Of a stretch of 64,000 nt of DNA, positions 16,519 to 28,145 are shown piece after piece. The notes beneath the pieces were generated by a model. The model was not told the origin of the DNA, ran no database searches, and saw only the letters and a program-made list of their open reading frames with translations. The DNA is taken from contig NZ_JBELOI010000011.1 in assembly GCF_040276065.1 (NCBI RefSeq), positions 62,001 through 126,000 of the forward strand, read 5' to 3'. Each line of letters starts with the position of its first letter. The first letter of the stretch is position 1. Made by a program: the position numbers and the translations under genes. This DNA is from Castellaniella sp040276065. Lineage in GTDB: Bacteria > Pseudomonadota > Gammaproteobacteria > Burkholderiales > Burkholderiaceae_B.

Positions 16519-17829
16519 ATGCAGCCTGTGGTTGAAAAACTTTCCGGCCTTGAGCGCCGAGTCGATCTGACCGTCTCCGTTGCCGACATCGAAAAGGAAG
16601 TCCAGGCGCAACTCAAGCGCGTCGCCCGCACCGCCAAGATCCAGGGCTTTCGCCCCGGCAAGGCGCCGTTGTCGGTCATCGAACGCAGCCATGGCCCCGG
16701 CGTGCGCTATGAGGTGATCAACTCCGAGATCGGCAAGTCCCTGGACAAGGTCATTGGCGAGGCCAAGCTGCGCGTGGCCGGCACCCCCAATCTGGAGCCC
16801 AAGACCGAGGGCGTGGGCGAGGACGTGCTGGCCTTCTCGGCCACCTTCGAAGTCTACCCCGAAGTCGAGCTGCCGGATCTGGCGACTCTCCAGATCACCC
16901 GCAGCGAGGTCGAGGTGGGCGATGCCGAGGTGCAAAAGACCATCGATATCCTGCGCAAGCAGCGCACGGCCTTCAAGCCCGCCGACGGGCGCGCGGCACA
17001 GGATGGTGATCGCGTGACCCTGGACTTTGCGGGCACCATCGACGACGTGGCCTTCGAGGGTGGCACCGCCACTCAGTTTCCCTTCGTGTTGGGCGAGGGC
17101 CGCATGCTGCCCGAGTTCGAGCAGGCCGTCACCGGCATGCAGGCCGGCGAGGAAAAGACCTTTCCCCTGACCTTCCCGGCCGACTACGGCAGCGAGGCCG
17201 TCGCCGGCAAGACCGCTGAATTCAAGATCACGGTCACCGAGGTCGCCGAGCCCGAGCTGCCCGAGGTCGATGCCGAATTCGCCAAGTCCCTCGGCCAGGC
17301 CGAGGGCGATGTCCAGGCCCTGCTCGCCGACGTGCGCGGCAACATCGAGCGCGAGGCCAAGGCGCGCGCCAAGAACCTCACCAAGGCCAGCGTGATGGAC
17401 GCTCTGGCGGCCGCCTGCCAGTTCGATCTGCCCAAGGCACTGGTCGAGCGCGAGATCGAAAGCCGCACTGCCGCCGCCCGCGAAGAGCTCAAAAATCGTG
17501 GCCTGCCCAATGCGGACTCCATCCCCATTCCCGCGGACACTTTCAAGGCCGAGGCCGAGCGCCGCGTCCGCCTCGGGTTGCTGGTGTCCGAGCTGATCCA
17601 GTCCGCCGACCTGCAGGCCAAGCCCGAGCAGGTGCGCGCGCGCATCGAGGAGTTCGCCCAGAGCTACGAGCAGCCGGCCCAGGTCGTGACGTATTATCTG
17701 TCTGATCGCCAGCGCCGCGCCGAGATCGAATCCCTGGTGCTCGAGGATAATGTCGTCGAGCATGTGCTGGCGGCCGCTCAGGTCAGCGCCGAGGCCGTCG
17801 AATTCGATACTTTGATGGGGACCCGCTAA
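16519..17829 (+). CDS. tig: Trigger factor (ribosome-associated chaperone)
   Basis: This 436-residue ATP-independent chaperone binds L23 at the ribosome exit tunnel and shelters nascent chains. The N-terminal domain carries the ribosome-binding signature GFRPGKAP (~43-50). The FKBP-like prolyl isomerase domain follows (DGDRVTLDFAGTIDDVAFEGG...FVLGEGRMLPEFEQAVTGMQAGE, ~155-235), and then the long helical C-terminal cradle. Its stop overlaps the clpP start (TAATG), giving the classic tig-clpP-clpX(-lon) quality-control cluster. A TAAAAT box at 16470-16475 is a weak promoter candidate. Confidence 0.97.
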   Translation: MQPVVEKLSGLERRVDLTVSVADIEKEVQAQLKRVARTAKIQGFRPGKAPLSVIERSHGPGVRYEVINSEIGKSLDKVIGEAKLRVAGTPNLEPKTEGVGEDVLAFSATFEVYPEVELPDLATLQITRSEVEVGDAEVQKTIDILRKQRTAFKPADGRAAQDGDRVTLDFAGTIDDVAFEGGTATQFPFVLGEGRMLPEFEQAVTGMQAGEEKTFPLTFPADYGSEAVAGKTAEFKITVTEVAEPELPEVDAEFAKSLGQAEGDVQALLADVRGNIEREAKARAKNLTKASVMDALAAACQFDLPKALVEREIESRTAAAREELKNRGLPNADSIPIPADTFKAEAERRVRLGLLVSELIQSADLQAKPEQVRARIEEFAQSYEQPAQVVTYYLSDRQRRAEIESLVLEDNVVEHVLAAAQVSAEAVEFDTLMGTR

Positions 17830-18488
17830 TGTCCAGGTTCACCGATTTCTATGCCTCCATGTATGGCGGGGATTCGGTCGTCCCCACGGGACTGGGTTAT
17901 GTCCCCATCGTCATCGAGCAGTCCGGCCGCGGCGAGCGGTCCTACGACATCTACTCGCGCCTGTTGCGCGAGCGGGTGGTGTTTTTCGTGGGGCCGGTCA
18001 ACGATCAATCGGCCAATCTGGTCGTGGCGCAGTTGCTGTTCCTGGAATCGGAGAACCCCGACAAGGACATTTCGCTCTACATCAATTCGCCGGGCGGATC
18101 GGTCTATGCCGGCATGGCGATCTACGACACCATGCAGTTCGTCAAGCCCGACGTGTCGACCCTGTGCACCGGGCTTGCCGCCAGCATGGGCGCGTTCCTG
18201 CTGGCCGCCGGCGCCAAGGGCAAGCGCTACGCCCTGCCTAATTCGCGTATCATGATTCATCAGCCTTCGGGCGGCGCGCAGGGGCAGGCTTCCGATATCC
18301 AGATCCAGGCCAAGGAAATCCTCAGCCTGCGCGAGCGCCTCAACGCGATCCTGGCGGAACGCACCGGGCAGGATATCGAGCGCATCGGCGTGGATACCGA
18401 GCGCGATAATTTCATGTCGGCCGACGAGGCTCGGGAATACGGCCTGATCGACAAGGTCCTGATTTCACGTACCGACGAGGCGAGCTGA
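17829..18488 (+). CDS. clpP: ATP-dependent Clp protease proteolytic subunit
   Basis: ClpP (219 residues) is the tetradecameric serine protease core that degrades substrates unfolded by ClpX or ClpA. The catalytic triad is visible: Ser119 in GLAASMGAF, His144 in RIMIHQPSGG and Asp189 in GVDTERDNFMSA. The N-terminal residues before VPIVIEQSGRGERSYDIYSRLL are probably a processed propeptide. The start overlaps the tig stop by one base. clpX follows 10 bp downstream, so the protease and its main unfoldase are co-transcribed. Confidence 0.98.
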   Translation: MSRFTDFYASMYGGDSVVPTGLGYVPIVIEQSGRGERSYDIYSRLLRERVVFFVGPVNDQSANLVVAQLLFLESENPDKDISLYINSPGGSVYAGMAIYDTMQFVKPDVSTLCTGLAASMGAFLLAAGAKGKRYALPNSRIMIHQPSGGAQGQASDIQIQAKEILSLRERLNAILAERTGQDIERIGVDTERDNFMSADEAREYGLIDKVLISRTDEAS

Positions 18489-18498
18489 GTACAGGTTT

Positions 18499-19791
<1,293 letters not shown>

Positions 19792-19799
19792 GGATGCCC

Positions 19800-19817
19800 C
19801 CGGCCCCACGGGGCCGG
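19800..19817 (+). terminator. GC hairpin after clpX
   Basis: CCGGCCCC and GGGGCCGG form a perfect palindromic stem 9 bp after the clpX stop, followed by AAAATCCTCTT rather than a T-run. It is a possible weak terminator or transcript 3'-end stabiliser. Confidence 0.35.
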
Positions 19818-19836
19818 AAAATCCTCTTATACTGAA

Positions 19837-19868
19837 CTGGCGGCGAGGCCTTGAAACCTCGCCGCCAG
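19837..19868. repeat. Perfect 12-bp palindrome overlapping the lon promoter
   Basis: CTGGCGGCGAGG (19837-19848) is exactly repeated in inverse at 19857-19868 around an 8-bp centre that contains CTTGAAA. It lies between clpX and lon. No T-run follows. It could be an operator, a DNA cruciform or the stem of a clpX 3' end. Confidence 0.6.
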
Positions 19869-19878
19869 TCGCCATATA
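19850..19878 (+). promoter_or_regulatory. Sigma-32-type heat-shock promoter of lon
   Basis: CTTGAAA (19850-19856) is a perfect match to the sigma-32 -35 consensus. After a 13-bp spacer comes CGCCATATA (19870-19878), one mismatch from CCCCATnTA. The predicted start would be near 19885, about 70 nt before lon. lon is a known heat-shock gene in E. coli. The match was found by eye. Confidence 0.7.
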
Positions 19879-19955
19879 ACACGCAGGCAATGCACGCAAA
19901 AGGGGCTTTCCAGCGTCCTTTTGCATCCGGAAGTCATCAGTTTAAGGAAGCAACC

Positions 19956-22415
19956 ATGTCTGCTACCCAAATCATCGCTCAGGAGCCCGTCGAGCTCCCG
20001 CTGCTGCCGCTGCGGGACGTGGTGGTGTTCCCCCACATGGTCATCCCGCTGTTCGTGGGGCGGCCCCGCTCGATCAAGGCGCTCGAGATCGCCATGGAGG
20101 CGGGCAACAGCATCATGTTGGTTGCCCAGAAATCCGCCGTCAAGGACGAGCCCTCGCCCGAGGACCTCTACGAGATCGGCTGCGCCGCCAGCATCCTGCA
20201 GATGCTCAAGCTCCCCGACGGGACGGTCAAGGTCCTCGTCGAGGGCCTGCAGCGCGCCCGCATCCTCGAGGTCACGGACGTCGAGACCCACTTCGCCGCG
20301 CACGTGGCCGGCGTCGACGAGGATCATTCCCAGAACGCCGAGGCCGAGGCCTTGCGCCGGGCGGTGGTCGCCCAGTTCGAGCAATACGTCAAGCTCAACA
20401 AGAAAATCCCCCAGGAAATCCTCACCTCGCTCTCGGGCATCGAGGATGCCGGGCGCCTGGCCGACACCATCGCCGCGCACCTGCCCCTCAAGATCGAGCA
20501 AAAGCAGGTCATGCTCGAGACCACCGGCGCCGCCGGCCGCCTCGAGGCGCTGCTGGCGCAGCTCGAGGCCGAGATCGACATCCTGCAGGTCGAAAAGCGC
20601 ATTCGCGGCCGCGTGAAAAAGCAGATGGAAAAGAGCCAGCGCGACTACTACCTCAACGAGCAGGTCAAGGCCATCCAGAAGGAACTGGGCGAAGGCGAGG
20701 AAGGCGCCGACATCGAGGAGATGGAGCGCAAGATCGCCGAGGCGCATCTGCCCAAGGAGGCCCAGAAGAAGGCCGCCGCCGAACTCAAGAAGCTCAAGCT
20801 CATGTCGCCCATGTCCGCCGAGGCGACCGTGGTGCGCAACTATATCGATACGCTGCTGGGCCTGCCGTGGCGCAAAAAGAGCCGCGTCAACAATTCCATC
20901 AAGAACGCCGAGGAAGTCCTCGACGCAGACCACTATGGCCTGGAAAAGGTCAAGGAACGCATCCTGGAATACCTCGCCGTGCAGCAGCGCGTCGACAAGC
21001 TCAAGGCACCGATCCTGTGCCTGGTCGGGCCCCCGGGCGTGGGCAAGACCTCGCTGGGCCAGTCCATTGCGCGCGCGACCAACCGCAAGTTCGTGCGCAT
21101 GGCCCTGGGCGGCGTGCGCGACGAGGCCGAAATCCGGGGCCACCGCCGCACCTACATCGGTTCGATGCCCGGCAAGATCCTCCAGAACATGGCCAAGGTC
21201 AGTGTGCGCAACCCGCTGTTCCTGCTCGACGAGATCGACAAGATGGGCGCGGATTTCCGCGGCGATCCGTCCTCGGCGCTGCTCGAGGTGCTGGATCCCG
21301 AACAGAACCACACCTTCCAGGACCACTACATCGAGGTCGACTTCGACTTGTCGGACGTGATGTTCGTGGCGACCAGCAACACCCTGAACATTCCGCCGGC
21401 GCTGCTGGACCGCATGGAGGTCATTCGCCTGTCGGGCTACACCGAGGATGAAAAGGTCCACATCGCCTTCGACCACCTGCTGCCCAAGCTCATGAAGAAC
21501 AACGGCGTGCAGGAAGGCGAACTGACCATCACCGAGGACGCCGTGCGCGACATCGTGCGCTACTACACGCGCGAGGCGGGCGTGCGCGCCCTCGAGCGCG
21601 AGATCTCCAAGGTGTGCCGCAAAGTCGTCAAGCAGCTGCTCGCGGCCAACCCGGTGACGCGCGGCCGCAAGGCGGGCGTGATCACCGAGCGCATCACGGT
21701 CGATGCCGCCAATCTCAACGACTACCTGGGCGTGCGCCGCTATACCTTCGGCATTGCCGAGAAGGAAGACCGCATCGGCCTGGCGACGGGCCTGGCCTGG
21801 ACCGAGGTGGGCGGGGAACTGCTGACCATCGAGGTGGCCGACATGCCCGGCAAGGGCGCGGTGGTGCGCACGGGTTCGCTGGGCGACGTGATGAAGGAAT
21901 CCGTCGAGGCGGCGCGCACGGTGGTGCGCGCGCGGGCCCAGAAATGGGGCATTGCCAACCAGGCCTTCGAAAAGCGCGACCTGCACGTGCACTTTCCCGA
22001 GGGCGCCACGCCCAAGGACGGCCCCTCGGCGGGCATCGCCATCACCACGGCCATGGTATCGGCGCTCACGGGCATCCCGGTGCGTTCGGACGTGGCCATG
22101 ACCGGCGAGATCACCCTGCGCGGCGAGGTGCTGGCCATCGGCGGCCTGAAGGAAAAGCTGCTGGCGGCTCACCGCGGCGGGATCAAGACCGTCATGATTC
22201 CCGAGGAAAACGTCAAGGACCTGGTCGAGATCCCCGACAACGTCAAGAACCACCTGGACATCATTCCAGTGCGCTGGATCGACCGGGTCCTGGAGGTGGC
22301 CTTGCAGCACATGCCCACCCCCTTGTCCGACGAGGAGGTCGCGCGCCTGGCGGCCGAGGCCGTGGCAGCCTCGCGTCCCGCGGAGTCGAGCAACGGCGAC
22401 GTGACCAAGCACTGA
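19956..22415 (+). CDS. lon: ATP-dependent Lon protease
   Basis: Lon (819 residues) is a hexameric AAA+ serine protease that degrades misfolded and regulatory proteins. It has the N-terminal substrate-binding domain (ELPLLPLRDVVVFPHMVIPLFVGRPRSI), a coiled-coil linker, Walker A GPPGVGKTS (~358-366), Walker B LFLLDEIDKMG and the C-terminal protease domain with the Ser/Lys dyad: Ser691 in PKDGPSAGIAI and a Lys near 734 in GGLKEKLLAAHRGG. The ATG at 19956 has a strong AAGGAAG Shine-Dalgarno; an in-frame upstream ATG (19890) would add 22 residues before the conserved N-terminus. It is preceded by a sigma-32-like promoter and followed by a bidirectional terminator. Confidence 0.97.
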   Translation: MSATQIIAQEPVELPLLPLRDVVVFPHMVIPLFVGRPRSIKALEIAMEAGNSIMLVAQKSAVKDEPSPEDLYEIGCAASILQMLKLPDGTVKVLVEGLQRARILEVTDVETHFAAHVAGVDEDHSQNAEAEALRRAVVAQFEQYVKLNKKIPQEILTSLSGIEDAGRLADTIAAHLPLKIEQKQVMLETTGAAGRLEALLAQLEAEIDILQVEKRIRGRVKKQMEKSQRDYYLNEQVKAIQKELGEGEEGADIEEMERKIAEAHLPKEAQKKAAAELKKLKLMSPMSAEATVVRNYIDTLLGLPWRKKSRVNNSIKNAEEVLDADHYGLEKVKERILEYLAVQQRVDKLKAPILCLVGPPGVGKTSLGQSIARATNRKFVRMALGGVRDEAEIRGHRRTYIGSMPGKILQNMAKVSVRNPLFLLDEIDKMGADFRGDPSSALLEVLDPEQNHTFQDHYIEVDFDLSDVMFVATSNTLNIPPALLDRMEVIRLSGYTEDEKVHIAFDHLLPKLMKNNGVQEGELTITEDAVRDIVRYYTREAGVRALEREISKVCRKVVKQLLAANPVTRGRKAGVITERITVDAANLNDYLGVRRYTFGIAEKEDRIGLATGLAWTEVGGELLTIEVADMPGKGAVVRTGSLGDVMKESVEAARTVVRARAQKWGIANQAFEKRDLHVHFPEGATPKDGPSAGIAITTAMVSALTGIPVRSDVAMTGEITLRGEVLAIGGLKEKLLAAHRGGIKTVMIPEENVKDLVEIPDNVKNHLDIIPVRWIDRVLEVALQHMPTPLSDEEVARLAAEAVAASRPAESSNGDVTKH

Positions 22416-22436
22416 GGTTGCGCGTGGTATAGGCGC

Positions 22437-22472
22437 AAAAAACCCGGGACGGTTTTCCGTCCCGGGTTTTTT
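22437..22472. terminator. Bidirectional intrinsic terminator between lon and lexA
   Basis: AAAAAACCCGGGACGG and CCGTCCCGGGTTTTTT form a 16-bp perfect stem around a TTTT loop, with T-runs for both directions. It serves lon on the plus strand and lexA on the minus strand, which converge here. Confidence 0.95.
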
Positions 22473-22529
22473 GGATTCAGGTTCGAGGCCGGGCCGTGTT
22501 CTGTATCGCGCGAGGCCCGCGGGCCTGGG

Positions 22530-23225
22530 TCAGTGCAGGGCGTCGGTGCGGATCAGGCCCACCGCGATCCCTTCGAGGGCGAAATCGTCCCCTGGGCCAA
22601 CCAGGATGGGCTGGAAGTCGGGATTTTCGGGTAGCAGGCGCAGGCGGCCACCCTGGCGTTCGAGGCGCTTGACCGTGACCTCGGTGCCCAGGCGGGCGAC
22701 GACGATCTGTCCGTTGCGGGCCTCGGGGCTGCGGCGGACCGCGAGCAGGTCGCCGTCCAGGATGCCGACATCGCGCATGCTGGCGCCGCGCACGCGCAGC
22801 AGGTAATCCGGTGTCTGGGAAAATAGGCCCGCACCCACCGGGATTTCGCGTTCGACGTGCTCGGCGGCCAGGATGGGATGGCCGGCCGCCACGCGCCCGA
22901 CGATCGGTAGCAGCAAGTGGTCGGCGGCCTGGGCGAGGCGCACCGGCGGCGCGTCGTCGGGGGCATGGTCCCTGGGTGCGCGCCGCAGTGCCTGCGTCGC
23001 ATCCTCGTTTGCCTCGACGAGCTGAATGCCGCGCGAGGTGCCCGCCGACAGGCGGATCACGCCTTTGCGCGCGAGGGCGCGCAGATGGTCCTCGGCGGCG
23101 TTGGCCGAGCGAAAACCCAAGGTATCGGCGATTTCGGCGCGGGTGGGCGGACGGCCATCGACCGCGATGGCCTGGCGGATCAGGTCGAGGATCTGGGATT
23201 GTCGCGCGGTGAGCTTGAGGGCCAT
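22530..23225 (-). CDS. lexA: LexA repressor
   Basis: LexA (231 residues) represses the SOS regulon and self-cleaves when bound to RecA filaments. The N-terminal winged helix (MALKLTARQSQILDLIRQAI...PPTRAEIADTLGFRSANAAEDHLRAL) binds SOS boxes. The cleavage site Ala114-Gly115 lies in GRVAAGHPI, the nucleophile Ser149 in VRGASMRDVGI and the general base Lys186 in TEVTVKRL. It is about 29 residues longer than E. coli LexA, mainly in the hinge (residues ~70-105). The ATG at 23225 follows a consensus-like SOS box, indicating autoregulation. Confidence 0.96.
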   Translation of the reverse strand: MALKLTARQSQILDLIRQAIAVDGRPPTRAEIADTLGFRSANAAEDHLRALARKGVIRLSAGTSRGIQLVEANEDATQALRRAPRDHAPDDAPPVRLAQAADHLLLPIVGRVAAGHPILAAEHVEREIPVGAGLFSQTPDYLLRVRGASMRDVGILDGDLLAVRRSPEARNGQIVVARLGTEVTVKRLERQGGRLRLLPENPDFQPILVGPGDDFALEGIAVGLIRTDALH

Positions 23226-23234
23226 GGTCTTGGG

Positions 23235-23250
23235 CTGTACATAAACACAG
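23235..23250. promoter_or_regulatory. lexA: SOS box (LexA operator) of lexA
   Basis: Read on the minus strand the site is CTGTGTTTATGTACAG, matching CTG-N10-CAG with the usual TA-rich alternating centre. It ends 9 bp before the lexA start codon. Autorepression of lexA through such a box is established in proteobacteria. Confidence 0.9.
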
Positions 23251-23331
23251 TCCGAATTGTGGCCGATGGAGCCGCAAAAGGCAAGTCGGCCCGGGGGACC
23301 CGGGCCGGCTCGGTGCGGCGGTGCGCGGTGG

Positions 23332-24537
23332 TCAGCCCTTGATGACGCGGGCGATGGCCTCGGCCACGTAGTCGATGTTGCCGCTGTTGAGGGCGGCCAC
23401 GCAGATCCGGCCGCTGCCGACCGCATAGATGCCGAATTCGTCGCGCAGGCGCTCGACCTGGGTTTTGTTCAGGCCCGAATACGAGAACATGCCGCGTTGC
23501 GCCATGACGAAACCGAAGTCCTGGTCCACGCCGGCAGCCTGGATTTTCTCGACCAGTTGGCGGCGCATGCCGCGGATCCGCTCGCGCATGCCCGCGAGCT
23601 CGCCCGCCCAGGTGGCGTAGAGCTCGGGCGTGTTGAGCACCATGGATACGATGGCGCCCCCGTGGGTCGGGGGGTTGGAGTAGTTGGTGCGAATGACGCG
23701 CTTGAGCTGGCTGAGCACCCGCGCGCTTTCGTCGTCGCTGCCGGTCACCAGCGTCAGGGCGCCGACGCGCTCGCCGTACAGCGAGAAGGATTTCGAGAAC
23801 GAGGAACTGATGAACATGGTCAGGCCCAGGTCCGCGAACTGGCGCACCACGCTGGCATCCTCCTCGATCCCCGCGCCGAAGCCCTGGTAGGCGATGTCGA
23901 GGAAGGGCACGAGTTGGCGGGCCTGGATGGTCTGGGCGATCCGCGCCCATTGCTCGGCCGTGGGATCCACCCCGGTGGGGTTGTGGCAGCAGGCGTGCAG
24001 GACCACGATCGTGCCCGCCGGCAAAGCCTCGAGCGAGGCCAGCATGCCTTCGAAGTTCAGGCCGTGCGTCGCGGCGTCGTAGTAGTCGTAGCTGACGACG
24101 GGGAAGCCCGCCGCCTCGAACAGCGCCTGGTGGTTGGCCCAGCTCGGGTTGCTGATGGCCACCCGGGCGCCGGGCAGGACCTGGCGCAGGAAGTCGGCCC
24201 CGACCTTGAGCGCGCCCGTGCCGCCCAGCGTCTGGACCGTCAGGGAGCGGTGTTCGGACATGAGCGGCGAGCCCTTGCCCAACAGCAGGGTTTGCGCCCC
24301 GGTGTTATAGCCCGGGATCCCGTCGATGGGCAGGTAGTTGCGGGGCTCGGCGCGTTCGAACAGTCGGGTTTCGGCCTGGCGCACGGCGTTCAGCAGCGGG
24401 ATGCGGCCCTGGTCGTCGTAGTACACGCCCACCCCAAGATTGACCTTGGTGTCGCGGGTATCGGCCTTGAATTGTTCATTCAGGCCCAGGATGGGGTCGC
24501 GCGGAGCGAGTTCGACGGAAGCGAAAAGGGAGGACAT
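23332..24537 (-). CDS. Aromatic amino acid / aspartate aminotransferase (class I, fold-type I PLP)
   Basis: This 401-residue PLP enzyme of the AspC/TyrB subfamily starts MSSLFASVELAPRDPILGLNEQFKAD. It has the PLP-lysine motif SSSFSKSFSLYGERVGAL (~250) and the substrate-carboxylate Arg in SGRICVAALN near the C-terminus. HACCHNPTGVDPT is the Asn194-type region. Such enzymes transaminate tyrosine, phenylalanine and aspartate with 2-oxoglutarate; tyrB versus aspC cannot be separated by eye. It is divergent from uvrB with a 105-bp gap. The ATG at 24537 sits behind GGAGGAA on the minus strand-side leader. Confidence 0.92.
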   Translation of the reverse strand: MSSLFASVELAPRDPILGLNEQFKADTRDTKVNLGVGVYYDDQGRIPLLNAVRQAETRLFERAEPRNYLPIDGIPGYNTGAQTLLLGKGSPLMSEHRSLTVQTLGGTGALKVGADFLRQVLPGARVAISNPSWANHQALFEAAGFPVVSYDYYDAATHGLNFEGMLASLEALPAGTIVVLHACCHNPTGVDPTAEQWARIAQTIQARQLVPFLDIAYQGFGAGIEEDASVVRQFADLGLTMFISSSFSKSFSLYGERVGALTLVTGSDDESARVLSQLKRVIRTNYSNPPTHGGAIVSMVLNTPELYATWAGELAGMRERIRGMRRQLVEKIQAAGVDQDFGFVMAQRGMFSYSGLNKTQVERLRDEFGIYAVGSGRICVAALNSGNIDYVAEAIARVIKG

Positions 24538-24642
24538 GTGATTTGGAGGAAGGGCTAGGGAAGAAAGGTGGGGTTCGAGGGCCGATCTTTGTTGCGGGAG
24601 GCAATGATGGGATAATAAGGGGTTTCCCGAAGAGGTGTCCAG

Positions 24643-26679
<2,037 letters not shown>

Positions 26680-26908
26680 CGCCGGCATCATGCCGATGCG
26701 TGGACGGGAACCGCATCGACGGCCGGGCGGCGATGCGTTGGAAAAAACCGACAGTTGGCGACGAGGCCCGATACCGCCTGGAATGCTGCCACGCAGCAAA
26801 ATCGGGATTCCCGGGGTTCCGGCTTGCCGCAGGGGTGGCTGCGCCCACTATGGAAACTCTGGAAATTGCTTGCCAATTTCGGGGTTTTCCCTCACACTTT
26901 CACCTATC
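26680..26908 (+). other. Intergenic region between uvrB and the phosphatase gene
   Basis: These 229 bp have mixed base composition and no convincing coding potential, no strong hairpin with a T-run and no clear promoter pair. Confidence 0.45.
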
Positions 26909-27397
26909 ATGAATAAAGTACTTTTCGTCTGCACGGGCAACATCTGTCGCTCCCCCAGTGCGCAAGGCGTCTTTCAGCACATGATCGACGAGGCGGGCCT
27001 GGCGGATGTCGTTGGTGTCGATTCCGCGGCCACACACAATTTCCACGTGGGCGAGGCGCCCGATCCTCGGGCCCAGACGGCGGCGCGCAAGCGCGGCTAC
27101 GATTTGTCCGCCCACGTCGGCCGCCAGATCTCCGCGCAGGATTTCCGCGACTTCGATCTGATCCTGGCCATGGACTGGGAAAATCTTTCGGCGCTGCAGC
27201 AACAGTGCCCCAAGGTCTACCAGCACAAGCTCATGCTGCTCATGCGCTTTTCGAACGAATACGAGGAGGCCACGGTGCCCGACCCCTATTATGGGGCGCC
27301 CGAGGGCTTCAACAAGGCGCTCGATTACATCGAGGACGCTTGCCAGGGCGTACTCGAGCTGGTCCGCAAGCGCGCGCTCCAATACCAGGCCGCCTGA
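26909..27397 (+). CDS. Low-molecular-weight protein-tyrosine phosphatase
   Basis: This 162-residue cytoplasmic phosphatase hydrolyses phosphotyrosine, typically on BY-kinases and polysaccharide-export proteins. The P-loop CX5R(S) is VCTGNICRSPSAQG with nucleophile Cys8 and Arg14. The general acid Asp lies in VPDPYYGAPEGF. The ATG at 26909 begins the canonical N-terminus MNKVLFVCTGN. No kinase gene is nearby. A GAAA-loop terminator follows. Confidence 0.94.
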   Translation: MNKVLFVCTGNICRSPSAQGVFQHMIDEAGLADVVGVDSAATHNFHVGEAPDPRAQTAARKRGYDLSAHVGRQISAQDFRDFDLILAMDWENLSALQQQCPKVYQHKLMLLMRFSNEYEEATVPDPYYGAPEGFNKALDYIEDACQGVLELVRKRALQYQAA

Positions 27398-27417
27398 GGG
27401 CGGATGCAGTGTCCGGG

Positions 27418-27445
27418 CGCCCCGAAAGGGGCGTTTGGCATTTTC
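27418..27445 (+). terminator. Intrinsic terminator after the phosphatase gene
   Basis: CGCCCC-GAAA-GGGGCG followed by TTTGGCATTTT: a short GC stem capped by a GNRA tetraloop with an interrupted T-run, 20 bp after the stop. It separates the phosphatase from the isc promoter. Confidence 0.7.
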
Positions 27446-27531
27446 GGCGCCGCATTTTCAGACCCTGCATGCGAACTGCATGATTTAAATCAATTTTAGT
27501 GGTCAACATAACCCTAAAAGCCGAGTGTTTT

Positions 27532-27557
27532 AGTCAAGTATATTGATATACTTGACT
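27532..27557. promoter_or_regulatory. 26-bp palindrome in the iscR promoter
   Basis: AGTCAAGTATAT (27532-27543) and its exact complement (27546-27557) flank a 2-bp centre. It lies 64 bp before iscR and overlaps the next site. Strong dyad symmetry and an AT-rich core make it a likely operator for a dimeric regulator, IscR itself or another iron/redox factor. Confidence 0.7.
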
Positions 27558-27572
27558 CGAACAGTCGGGTAA
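27548..27572 (+). promoter_or_regulatory. IscR (Rrf2) binding site
   Basis: ATACTTGACT followed 5 bp later by AGTCGGGTAA resembles the [2Fe-2S]-IscR (type 1) operators seen upstream of isc operons, with the core GACT-N5-AGTC. TTGACT may also act as the -35 element, so holo-IscR bound here would block RNA polymerase. The match was made by eye to the general IscR pattern. Confidence 0.65.
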
Positions 27573-27620
27573 CGCCGATTGGGCCACCCCTTATCACCCC
27601 CCCCAGGCAAGGAACACACC

Positions 27621-28133
27621 ATGCGTTTAACGACCAAAGGACGTTTTGCGGTAACCGCGATGATCGATCTGGCGCTGCGTCAGCACAGCGGGCCCGTGAC
27701 ATTGGCCGCGATCAGCGAGCGCCAGAATATTTCTTTGTCCTACCTCGAGCAATTGTTCGGCAAGTTGCGTCGCCACGAGCTCGTGGAAAGCATCCGCGGT
27801 CCGGGCGGCGGCTATACGCTCGCGCGCACGGCGCGCCACATGACCGTGGCCGACATCATCTTTGCGGTGGACGAGCCGCTGGACGCCACCAGCTGCGGCG
27901 GCAAAGAGAATTGCAATATCGGGCGCAATGGCAATGCCGGCAAGTGCATGACCCACGACCTGTGGGCCACGCTTAGTCGTAAAATGGTCGAGTATCTGGA
28001 TTCCGTGTCGCTGCAGGATCTGGTCGATCAGCAGCGCATGCGCCAGTTGCACGAAGCCAACCAGGCGCGCTCGATTCAGATCAAGCCCGCCGCCGCCGAT
28101 ATCTTCCCGCGCAACGAGGTCGTATCGGCATGA
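27621..28133 (+). CDS. iscR: Fe-S cluster assembly transcriptional regulator IscR
   Basis: IscR (170 residues) is an Rrf2-family winged-helix regulator that senses Fe-S status through a [2Fe-2S] cluster and represses the isc operon. The N-terminus MRLTTKGRFAVTAMIDLAL and the wing GPGGGYTLAR are canonical. Cluster ligands are Cys92, Cys98 and Cys109 plus His112 (MTHDLW). The loop between the second and third cysteine is 10 residues, against 5 in E. coli IscR (Cys92/98/104, His107). The ATG at 27621 has an AAGGAA Shine-Dalgarno; an in-frame ATG at 27579 would add a proline-rich leader and is unlikely. It heads iscR-iscS-iscU-iscA. Confidence 0.95.
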   Translation: MRLTTKGRFAVTAMIDLALRQHSGPVTLAAISERQNISLSYLEQLFGKLRRHELVESIRGPGGGYTLARTARHMTVADIIFAVDEPLDATSCGGKENCNIGRNGNAGKCMTHDLWATLSRKMVEYLDSVSLQDLVDQQRMRQLHEANQARSIQIKPAAADIFPRNEVVSA

Positions 28134-28145
28134 TCCGGAGTCCCC

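Noticed and set aside
19827..22412. 861-codon minus-strand frame opposite lon
   Set aside because: It lies entirely within the antisense of lon, and its His/Leu/Val-rich composition reflects complementary codons, not a protein.
24538..24642. SOS box for uvrB
   Set aside because: No CTG-N10-CAG sequence occurs in the gap, so LexA control of uvrB is not supported here.
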